From: Stagonosporopsis chrysanthemi
Lineage: Eukaryota > Ascomycota > Dothideomycetes > Pleosporales > Didymellaceae
Direction: 5' to 3'
NCBI GenBank assembly: GCA_022560025.1
Contig: JAFISE010000001.1
Coordinates: forward strand, 496,001 to 560,000
Length of the DNA: 64,000 bases
In this document: one piece after another, positions 44,644-52,429 of the stretch
How positions within the stretch are numbered: the first letter of the stretch is position 1
Layout: each line of letters starts with the position of its first letter
The notes under the pieces: model-generated
Databases searched by the model: none
What the model was told of the DNA's origin: nothing
What the model saw: only the letters and a program-made list of their open reading frames with translations
Program-made: the position numbers and the translations under genes

Positions 44644-45789
44644 ATGCTCTCATCACCCTCGTTATGCCCTTTGTTTCCGTCTGCTATCCACACCTGCCAG
44701 TTGAACGGCGAGAACAGATTCGAGAGACTCGAGAGATGGCAGAGCACTGGTAGCAGCCGCCGTCGTCGCGTGTATGGAAACATCCATCTGCCACTGAACA
44801 GCTCCCGGCTGCCTCTGAACCCGAACCACATCGCAACACAGCTGCGCGAGCAATGCCACATCACGGCGCCCCCGGACGCGCCTGCGCTCAGCACAACACC
44901 TGTGGTGCGAACCCAAACACCAACACCACTGCCGACCTCGGACCTCCCCGCTCTCCGCCCCCACCCCGGCAGACGCAACACCACAAACAGCACCCCGCTG
45001 CCGCCCTCCGACACGCGCCGCCACGGCATCTTCGTCCCGGACCTCCGCTCCCCGTCCGCCGCAGACGACACGCCCGCAGACGACGCCCTCCCCGCCTACA
45101 CGCCGCTCCTCTACACGCCCTTCCGACGCGTGTCCAGCAGCGGGACCCCCAGCGACCCGCTCGACGCGCAGACGGTGGCGGGCCGGCAGGCGCGCGCGCA
45201 GGAGCTGCTCGCGCTGCAGCAGCAGTGGGTCCTGCGCGAGCGACGGCGGCGTGCGCATCCGCTTCCTTCTGCTCGTCTTCCTCGTCGTCCTCGTCGGCGG
45301 CGGCGGCTGTCGACGCACGCAGATGCCGGCGCAGATGCAGATGCAGATGTAGATGCAGACGCGGACGCAGATGCAGACGCAGAAGCAGAAGCAGAATCAC
45401 AACACCACCCCCGCATCGAAACAGAACCCACCCTCTTTCGCGCCCGCGTCTCCCTTGCCTACGACCTGCCCCCGCCCTACGCGCCGCGCGACCCGTTCCC
45501 ACTATTTGCACAGCAGCAGCAGCAGCGGGCGCGGCGGCCCAGTCTGTGGAGCCGCGTGGTGGCGGCGCCGTTTGCGGCCGAGGGGCAGGTGCTGGATCGG
45601 TGGGCGAAGAAGGGGTGGGGCGGCGTCAGGAAGGGGGTGAGGAGTGTGAGAAAGGGGGTTAGGGAGGTGCCGGGGAGGGTGGAGGGGGTGAGGGCGAGGA
45701 GGAAGATGAGGTGGTTGGAGGGGAGGGGGTATGTGGAAGGGAGGAGGACGGAGTGTGGGGTGTATGCGGGGGTGCAGCATGTTGAGTGA
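44644..45789 (+). CDS. hypothetical low-complexity protein with Ala-Asp repeat
   Basis: Single exon of 381 residues from ATG 44644. It is Pro/Arg/Ser-rich, with a conserved-looking core around DDALPAYTPLLYTPFRRVSSS and an ELLALQQQWVLRERRRR helix. An Ala-Asp/Ala-Glu run is coded by 6-bp repeats (45319-45396). PPPYAPRDPFPLF and a glycine/arginine-rich C-terminus (KGWGGVRKGVRSVRKGVR) follow. The coding strand is very G-rich after 45600. Minus-strand and shifted frames are also long here because of high GC, so strand choice rests on the ATG, length and the PxY-type motifs. Function unknown. Confidence 0.55.
   Translation: MLSSPSLCPLFPSAIHTCQLNGENRFERLERWQSTGSSRRRRVYGNIHLPLNSSRLPLNPNHIATQLREQCHITAPPDAPALSTTPVVRTQTPTPLPTSDLPALRPHPGRRNTTNSTPLPPSDTRRHGIFVPDLRSPSAADDTPADDALPAYTPLLYTPFRRVSSSGTPSDPLDAQTVAGRQARAQELLALQQQWVLRERRRRAHPLPSARLPRRPRRRRRLSTHADAGADADADVDADADADADAEAEAESQHHPRIETEPTLFRARVSLAYDLPPPYAPRDPFPLFAQQQQQRARRPSLWSRVVAAPFAAEGQVLDRWAKKGWGGVRKGVRSVRKGVREVPGRVEGVRARRKMRWLEGRGYVEGRRTECGVYAGVQHVE
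45319..45396 (+). repeat. 6-bp GCAGAY-type microsatellite (Ala-Asp/Ala-Glu codons)
   Basis: About 13 imperfect copies of GCAGAT, GCAGAC, GCGGAC or GCAGAA in tandem, in frame with the hypothetical gene. Confidence 0.9.
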
Positions 45790-45912
45790 AGTGTGAGGTG
45801 GTGTGAGGGGAGGGGAGGTGAGGTGAGGTGGTGTGATGTTGTGAGTGAGCGAGTGAGTGGTAGTGTCGACGGTGTTAGATAGACAGCCCAAAAGCATCCA
45901 TGGAATTTTCGA

Positions 45913-47307
45913 CTAGACAACCACCCTCCTCAACCCTTCGGTGCCCCCCAACACCCTCCGCCCCGTCACCGCATCCCTCCCCACCCCGCTCTCCCACCTC
46001 CCCACCCGACTGCCCTCTTCCCTGCCCCACTCCTCGCCCTCGCTCCCCCCTTCGGCGTCGGCGCTCCGAAACCCCGCCGCGCCCTCCATAAACGCCACTT
46101 GCCGCTCGTGCTCGCCGCCGACCCACCGGTGGATGCAGGTGTAGCAGTACACGAAGCCGGTGGGGCTGGCGGTGGGGTTGACGACGGGGGAGATGCAGAT
46201 GGGGCAGTTGAGGGAGGAGGGCGGGAGGGGCACGGTGAGGATGGGGAGGAGGGAGGAGGCGGAGATGGGGGGGTCTGGCAGTTGAGGGTTGGGGTGTTTT
46301 GCGGCGGGGGATGTGGTCGCGTGTTTTGTAAGCGGGGTGGGAGCGGCAGCGGAGGGGGGCAACGAGGGCAGGACGGGCGGCGGCAGGTCCATGTTCTCGG
46401 CGGCCTTGCGGGACAGCTGGCGGGCAAAGTCGGAGGCGTGCCACCACTCGAGGAACTTGAGGGCGAAGATGGACGTCGGGAGCAGGATCTTCAGGCTGCT
46501 GAGCAGGCGGGGCTGGACGGCGCGCGCCAGGCTGCGCGGGCTGAAGATGCTGCCGCCCTCGCCGGGGCGCGCGGGGCCGACGGGCTTGGGCGCGGTGAGG
46601 GCCTCGATGGCGGCGTGGTCGGCGGGGCCCAGGCGGCGGATGCGGGTGCCGATGAGCCACAGGAAGGGCGAGTGGTACTTTGTGCTGTCGAACAGGTAGG
46701 CCATGTTGAAGGCGAGCAGGGCGAAATAGTAGGCGGCGTTGACGCTGGGGTAGACGTGCCGCAGGAACCACTTGTACCAGAACATCAGCCGCTGGCGGAC
46801 CGTCGCGCCGCGCGGCAGGCCGTCTCTGTCGCGGTTGTAGCCGGCGCCGAGCAGGCTGCTGTGGGCGGCGTGGATGTCGTAGCTCTCGTCCAGCTTGCGC
46901 TTGAGCCACGGCAGGCCGACCAGCGCAGCGAGGTTCTTCCACACGTCGGCGCTGCTGAGGCGGCTGGCGGCGCGCACGCTCTCCGCGGCGCCCAGCTGCG
47001 CGCGCGGGATCTCGCCGCCGCGGACGCGCAGCACACGGGCGCGCTTGAGGCTGTAGAAGTTCTCGGTGAAGCTGCCGCCGTACGTGCGCAGGAAGTGGCG
47101 CTCCACCAGCAGCATCAGCAGCGCGTACACCTCGTCGAACGAGTTGAGCACCGGCAGCAGGTAGCGCGGGTATCGTGGGGTGGCGACGGCGAGCAGGTAG
47201 CGCAGCGACGGCGGCAGCAGCGCGGCCAGCTGCTGTTCCGAGAGCAGCTCGAAGAGCGACGGCTTGAGGTCGTCGACGCCGGACTGGAGCGTGGGGAGGA
47301 ACTCCAT
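45913..47307 (-). CDS. PEX12: peroxin Pex12 (peroxisomal RING E3 subunit)
   Basis: Peroxisomal membrane protein that with Pex2 and Pex10 forms the retrotranslocation ubiquitin-ligase channel for Pex5. Single exon, 464 residues, ATG at 47307. The conserved N-terminus (MEFLPTLQSGVDDLKPSLFELLSEQQL) and the Pex2/Pex12 helical domain with several membrane spans are present. The C-terminal degenerate RING reads CPICISPVVNP then YCYTCIHRW, four Cys binding a single zinc, as in other Pex12 proteins. A Pro-rich linker of about 70 residues precedes the RING, and the tail after it is Gly/Glu/Arg-rich and longer than in yeast. Confidence 0.95.
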   Translation of the reverse strand: MEFLPTLQSGVDDLKPSLFELLSEQQLAALLPPSLRYLLAVATPRYPRYLLPVLNSFDEVYALLMLLVERHFLRTYGGSFTENFYSLKRARVLRVRGGEIPRAQLGAAESVRAASRLSSADVWKNLAALVGLPWLKRKLDESYDIHAAHSSLLGAGYNRDRDGLPRGATVRQRLMFWYKWFLRHVYPSVNAAYYFALLAFNMAYLFDSTKYHSPFLWLIGTRIRRLGPADHAAIEALTAPKPVGPARPGEGGSIFSPRSLARAVQPRLLSSLKILLPTSIFALKFLEWWHASDFARQLSRKAAENMDLPPPVLPSLPPSAAAPTPLTKHATTSPAAKHPNPQLPDPPISASSLLPILTVPLPPSSLNCPICISPVVNPTASPTGFVYCYTCIHRWVGGEHERQVAFMEGAAGFRSADAEGGSEGEEWGREEGSRVGRWESGVGRDAVTGRRVLGGTEGLRRVVV

Positions 47308-47690
47308 GCTTGCGGCGGGCCGTCAGCGGGGGGGCATTGGTTGGGGCGTCGAGTGCAGGTGGAGGCGGTGTATGTCGAATGGGAGAGTGTGACTGCGAGA
47401 GTGTGACTGCGAGAGTGTGACTGCGTGAATGTTGAATGCGCGAGTGTGACTACGTGAATGTTGAATGTGTGCATGGATGAACGTCCATCTGAAGTCGGAT
47501 GCGATGGCGCACAGCCGAGGCACGGCGGCGCGTAGCCTCCCGTCGCGTGCAGCTGCCGCGTGCGTCACCGGCCAGGGCCACGCCAGGGCCACGCCAGGGC
47601 CAGGAGCGCCAGCCATCGCCCGGCCAGGCACGCCTGAGCTGCACCACCGCAACACCAGCCAGACAGACAAACGACAACCAGACAGACGCC
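47308..47690. promoter_or_regulatory. PEX12 / PQ-loop divergent promoter with short tandem repeats
   Basis: Intergenic 383 bp. Contains GAGAGTGTGACTGC-type 15-bp repeats at about 47391-47435, then two longer copies ending GTGAATGTTGAATG up to about 47467. A second short repeat (GCCAGGGCCAC type) lies at about 47573-47605. No gene is seen. Confidence 0.6.
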
Positions 47691-48695
47691 ATGGCGAAGC
47701 CGATAGACCACGCGCGGTGTCGCGAGCTGGCCCATCCCGACATTGTCAACTTCGCCGTCTCCGTGTAAGATGGCCCGGTGTCCACGCATTGTGCCCAGCT
47801 GACGCCGCCGCCCAGCTTCCTCGTCGTCGGCATCCTCGTCTCGTACCTCCCGCAGCACTACAAGATCATATCGCGGCGCTCGTCACGCGGCTTGAGCCCG
47901 CTATTCGTGCTGCTCGGCACCGTGTCCGGCACGGCCAGCATCGCCAACATCCTCACCCTGCCCGAGAGCACCGCCGACATGGCCTGCTGCAAGGAGATTG
48001 GGAGGTTCCCCTGCGCAGCCGCCCTGCTAGGCATCGCCCAGATTGGCGTGCAGTGGACGTGCTTCTTCTTCATGTGCGCCAGAGCTCTACTCGTGTCTTG
48101 CTATGACTAGCACGTGCAGCCGTGACTGACACCACCCAGCATGATGCTCTTCCTCATCTTCTTCCCCCGCGCCCCCATCCCTGGCATCGACCAGGACGCC
48201 GAAGACAGCGACACCTCCAAGATGCCCACCTGGAAGGAGGCCGTGCTGGTCCTCTCCGTCTCGCTCGCCTTCTTCATCTTCGCCTTCATCGGCTCCGTCG
48301 TCTTTGTCTACGCCGTGCCCGCCCACGTCCGCGGCTGGGCCAACTTCCTCGGTCTGCTCGCGACCGGGCTGGCTGCGATACAGTACATCCCGCAGATCAT
48401 CACGACGTGGCGGCTGCAGGACCCGGGGAGCCTGTCGGTGCTGATGATGTGCATCCAGACGCCGGGCAGCTTTGTGTTTGCCGCGAGTCTGTATGCGAGA
48501 CTGGGCAAGGGAGGCTGGAGCGCGTGGGGGCTGTTCATCTTCACGGGGTGCTTGCAGGGCTGCTTGCTGGCGATGAGTCTGTCGTTCCTGTGGAGGGACA
48601 GAAAGGAACAGAAGACGCTCGAGCAGGAAGCTGCTGCGGATGCAGACGCGGACAGTGAGCGCACGCCGCTGCTGGTGACGGAACATGTCAGCTAG
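47691..48695 (+). CDS. PQ-loop repeat membrane protein
   Basis: Seven-span membrane protein of the PQ-loop (SWEET/cystinosin-like) superfamily, whose members move amino acids or act on endolysosomal membranes. Exons 47691-47764, 47816-48073 and 48140-48695 give 295 residues; introns are 51 and 66 nt with TGAC branches. Two PQ motifs are visible: YLPQHYKII early and QYIPQIITTW in the second repeat. Hydrophobic spans include FLVVGILVSYL, LVLSVSLAFFIFAFIGSVVF and GLFIFTGCLQGCLLAMSLSF. A C-terminal ERTPLLV tail resembles an acidic dileucine vacuolar sorting signal. The substrate cannot be told. Confidence 0.88.
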
Positions 48696-49314
48696 ACGTA
48701 CACCGCACGACATTCTACAATACATGTCCATAGTCTACCCACCGGTCTCGCGTCTCGACTCTCGAATGACGAGTCTGTGCGACGGCTGCACGAGCCTGTG
48801 TAACCCAATCCACGTGCGTGCCCATCCGTGACCCCAACTTGACCGTGCAACAACCACAGCCGTAATTGCTCGACCCTTCATCACGCGAACCACTGTTTGG
48901 TCGCGAAGCTCACCCAAGCACTCCAAGCATCAGCAACCCTCCCCTCCTACTGAGCTAATACTGAGTCATCGTCTGCCTTTGCGTTCGATCTGCAACCTCG
49001 AACAGTCATCACACACGCAGCAGCATGTCGAACAACACCTCCCCCCCAGCCAATTGGCCCGTCAGCGACGACGAGAAGGGCGCGAGGGCTAGTGCATCGC
49101 GCCAGGCTGAATCCGCTTGGAGCTACCGCACCCGGTCATTGTGTGGGCCCCTCTCGACAGGGCCTTGACATCAGTCTAGTCTCCACCCGCCGACCTTAAA
49201 GACCCTGTTGCGCTGCTAAACTTCTCGGACAGTTGCAATTGCGCCTCGCGACTTCGTCCACCGGCCCAGAGGTGGGAGAGAGAACGTGTCTGGCGGGTGC
49301 TGCGCAACAACACA
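48696..49314. other. upstream region of the MATE gene with a 47-codon uORF
   Basis: Holds an ATG at 49025 (MSNNTSPPANWPVSDDEKG...) that runs 47 codons to a TGA at 49166-49168, ending 146 bp before the MATE start. It may be an upstream ORF or an unspliced first exon. No other gene is seen. Confidence 0.4.
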
Positions 49315-51321
49315 ATGGCGCCACCCACGTCGTCTGCACACGCCGGCCAATCAACCGGCATCAGCGAGTTCACCAATGATGTCGCCGCACAGATGGAGGG
49401 TTTCGCCCACGCCACGGACATTGCTGAGGAAGCAATCGCCCGGGATCTTGCGGAAGACGACTCCGAGTCTGAGCCCGACGACACCGATGGCGACGAGTCG
49501 TCGTCTGGATCCTCGACGATCCGCCAGTATTCCATGATCAATTCCTACCGCCGGCCTTCCTACGTCAATCCCGGACCCAGAGGTTTGGCCATCACGTCGT
49601 CGAGTGCGCCGCAGGGGCAGTCGTTTCTGTCGACGTCGGCGAAGAAGCACAACTATCTGTCCAAGCGGGAGAGAGAGGCTGTGAGAGAGGACGAGCGGAG
49701 TTTGCTCCGCGATAACAACCTCCTGCTGCCAAAGCACCCGCGATCGGGGAGCGTGGGACCCGTGACCAGGATTGGGCCCAAGACGTCGTTTTCCATCTTG
49801 AGGAAAGTTCGCAGCTCGCCGGACGAGGAGTCTGGTGAGCAAGAGGAGGATGCTTCCGAGGCTGATGCGCTGCTTGGTGAGGTCTCCGGGGATCCAGAAC
49901 AGCCGTATGGCGGGCTTGACACGCCGAAGACGATCAACAAGAAGTGGAATGAAGCAGTCGCCGCGGGGAAGATCAACACGAGCTACAAGCGAGAGACCAA
50001 GGTCTTGATGAAGAGCTCGGCACCGATGATTCTGACGTTTCTACTCCAGTACAGTCTGCCAGTCGCCAGCATCTTCACTGTCGGCCACATTGGCAAGACA
50101 GAACTCGGCGCCGTGTCGCTCGCGTCCATGACGGCCTCCATCACTGGCTACGCAGTCTATCAGGGTCTTGCTACCTCCCTCGACACGCTCTGCGCCCAAG
50201 CGTACGGCTCTGGACGTCCGCACCTCGTGGGCCTCCAACTCCAGCGCATGCTCGCCTTCCTGCTACTCATCACCATCCCCATTTCTGTCATCTGGGCGTT
50301 TGGAACGCAAATCCTGTCTCTCATCGTCCCCGAGCCGGAAACCGCACGCCTCGCAGGTCTCTACCTCCGAGTCCTCATCTTCGGCGCCCCGGGCTACGCT
50401 GCTTTCGAGTCCGGCAAACGCTACGTCCAAGCACAGGGCCTGTTCAGCGTCAACATGTACATCCTGCTCATCTGCGCGCCGCTCAACGCCTTCCTCAACT
50501 GGCTCTTCGTCTGGCATCTCGGCTGGGGCTTCGTCGGCGCCCCAATCGCCGTCGCCATCACCGAAAACGTCCTGCCCATCATGCTCTTCCTCTACGTGCG
50601 CTTCATCGACGGCTACCAATGCTGGGGCGGCTTCGACCGGCGCGCGCTGAAAAACTGGACCCCGATGATCAAACTCGCCCTCCCCGGCCTCATCATGGTG
50701 CTCGCCGAATTCCTCGCCTTCGAAGTCCTCACCCTCTCCTCCTCGTGGCTCGGTGAAACCGAACTCGCCGCCCAATCCGTCCTGGGCAGCATCACAGGAC
50801 TCACCTTCCAGATCCCGTTCCCAATGAGCGTCGCGGCCTCGACACGCATCGCGAACCTGATCGGCGCGACGCTCGCCGTGCCCGCGAAGACCGCCGCAAA
50901 AGTCGCCGTCGCAGCCTCCATCGTCGTTGGCTTCGGCAACCTCCTCCTCCTCTCCCTCCTGCGCAACTACATCCCCCGCCTCTTCACCCCGGACGAGGAC
51001 GTCATCGCCCTCGTCGCCCGCCTGCTGCCGCTGTGCGCCACGTTCCAGGTCTTCGACGCCCTGGCCGCAAACTGCAACGGCATTTTGCGCGGCCTGGGCC
51101 GACAGGAGATAGGCGGCTATGTCGGCTTGTTCGCGTACTATCTCGTCGGCATGCCGATTAGTTTTGGCACGGGTTTTGGCGCCGGGTGGGGCTTGTATGG
51201 GCTGTGGGCTGGGCCGGCCGTGGCGCTGGGCGTCGTCAGTGTGATTGAGAGTGTGTTTATTGCGAGGACGAGCTGGGAGAGGGCGGTTGAGGCGGCCAAG
51301 GTGAGGAATGCGGCGAATTAG
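49315..51321 (+). CDS. MATE-family efflux transporter
   Basis: Cation-coupled exporter of drugs or metabolites, twelve membrane spans. Single exon, 668 residues; the ATG at 49315 is used because the frame-opening codon at 49297 is GTG. A long acidic, Ser-rich cytosolic N-terminus (about 225 residues, with DSESEPDDTDGDES) precedes the membrane part, as in yeast Erc1-like proteins. MATE landmarks: PMILTFLLQYSLPV, TSLDTLCAQAYGSG, GFVGAPIAVAITE, FQIPFPMSVAASTRIANLIGA and RGLGRQEIGGY. Both six-helix halves are complete. Specific substrates cannot be read from the sequence. Confidence 0.95.
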   Translation: MAPPTSSAHAGQSTGISEFTNDVAAQMEGFAHATDIAEEAIARDLAEDDSESEPDDTDGDESSSGSSTIRQYSMINSYRRPSYVNPGPRGLAITSSSAPQGQSFLSTSAKKHNYLSKREREAVREDERSLLRDNNLLLPKHPRSGSVGPVTRIGPKTSFSILRKVRSSPDEESGEQEEDASEADALLGEVSGDPEQPYGGLDTPKTINKKWNEAVAAGKINTSYKRETKVLMKSSAPMILTFLLQYSLPVASIFTVGHIGKTELGAVSLASMTASITGYAVYQGLATSLDTLCAQAYGSGRPHLVGLQLQRMLAFLLLITIPISVIWAFGTQILSLIVPEPETARLAGLYLRVLIFGAPGYAAFESGKRYVQAQGLFSVNMYILLICAPLNAFLNWLFVWHLGWGFVGAPIAVAITENVLPIMLFLYVRFIDGYQCWGGFDRRALKNWTPMIKLALPGLIMVLAEFLAFEVLTLSSSWLGETELAAQSVLGSITGLTFQIPFPMSVAASTRIANLIGATLAVPAKTAAKVAVAASIVVGFGNLLLLSLLRNYIPRLFTPDEDVIALVARLLPLCATFQVFDALAANCNGILRGLGRQEIGGYVGLFAYYLVGMPISFGTGFGAGWGLYGLWAGPAVALGVVSVIESVFIARTSWERAVEAAKVRNAAN

Positions 51322-51520
51322 GGGGAAGTCACTTTGGTAGTGGTTTGGTTTGGGTTGGGTTGGTTGTCTTGTCTTGTCTTTGTTGATATACCCAGGGTGG
51401 TTTTTTGCTTATGGTCAGAGATAATGTAACGTATGCATTCAAGTGTCGGCCGGGTTTGTCCTGCAGCGCTCCATCTACGCGTTTCCCTCGTCACGTCGCT
51501 CGGCCCATCCTCCTTTTCTG

Positions 51521-51533
51521 CCCCCCCCCCCCC
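51521..51533 (+). repeat. C13 homopolymer
   Basis: Thirteen consecutive C; a length-unstable run and a possible sequencing or assembly error site. Confidence 0.9.
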
Positions 51534-51726
51534 GGTCCAACATCCTCCTCCGCGGCAAGACTTAGTGCAGACACAGCCGCAGCCGCAGGTGCGAGGCAGA
51601 ATCGGGAGGTTGCTCACACAGCCTTGTCAGCCAACTTCTTAATGCAGCAAGTGGGGTGAGCGCCTGTCCTGCGCTTCTTAGCTCCTTGACCTTCCTGGAC
51701 TGAACACGACAACTACAACAATCTCG

Positions 51727-51830
51727 ACCTACACTCTCAACCTACACTCTCAACCTACACTCTCAACCTACACTCTCAACCTACACTCTCAACCTACACT
51801 CTCAACCTACACTCTCAACCTACACTCTCA
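51727..51830 (+). repeat. 13-bp minisatellite, eight perfect copies
   Basis: Unit ACCTACACTCTCA repeated exactly eight times without a mismatch. Perfect identity implies recent expansion or active homogenisation, in contrast to the diverged 216-280 bp units around it. Confidence 0.97.
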
Positions 51831-52429
51831 TACGAAAGGACTCTTTTGATTCCTCTCCACCAAGATCACAGCGGAGTGTGTGATTCCAGTCATTTGCTCA
51901 GCCTTGTCAGCCGTTTCTTGGGTGGAGTGGCTGCCTGCCGTTCTCAGCCTTGGAGCGAACTCTTCGACCATCACACTACCACGACCACGACCATTACGAC
52001 TATCACAACTGCAGACGCAATATTACAGCTGTCTCTTGTCTTGTTATGCTATACACAAAGACTTTTACTGTTCTCTTGAGCAAGCACTAGGCAAATTAGA
52101 GCAAGCACACTCCTGAGCCTTGTCAGCCACTTCTCAATCCAGCAAGTGGGGTGAGCGCCTGCCTTCACGTCTCTCAACCTTGGACTCAACCCTTCAGTAT
52201 TCACACCACCACCACCACTACGAACGCAGACACAACCAGTACAGCTATCTCTCATCGTGTGTTACTGAGACATAAAGACTCTTACCATTCTTCTCGACCA
52301 AGCATCAGCCAAATTGGAGTGTGCGAACCCAAGTCGTCGCTCAGCCTTGTCAGACGTGGCTGCCTACACTTCTCAGTCCTTCGACCACCGGACACGATCG
52401 TTGTAACCGTTCACAGTCAGTTTTACGAC

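Larger units (their letters stand above)
51322..52429. repeat. four-copy diverged tandem repeat forming the HET gene leader
   Basis: Units begin with GCCTTGTCAG at 51621, 51901, 52117 and 52344 (spacing 280, 216, 227). Units 1 and 3 share CAGCAAGTGGGGTGAGCGCCTG. Units 1, 2 and 3 share an AAAGGACTCTT/AAAGACTTTT/AAAGACTCTT stretch further on, and units 1 and 3 end in similar CACCAAG...GAGTGTG...GCTCA sequence. The last, short unit runs into the ATG of the HET gene. Unit 1 is lengthened by a 13-bp minisatellite. No protein gene is supported, though frame 52151-52429 is open into the HET frame. Confidence 0.8.

Noticed and set aside
44662..45511. Two long minus-strand frames and a shifted plus-strand frame (218, 207 and 269 codons)
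   Set aside because: Very high GC makes stops rare in all frames. They consist of Arg/Ala/Pro repeats without domains; the 381-codon plus frame has the best start and composition.
46099..47406. 435-codon plus-strand frame rich in Gly, Ala, Glu
   Set aside because: Antisense to PEX12. The Pex12 domain and RING on the minus strand explain the region; the mirror frame has no domain.
51727..51830. CRISPR-like array
   Set aside because: The 13-bp units are directly adjacent with no spacers, in a eukaryotic genome; it is a minisatellite.
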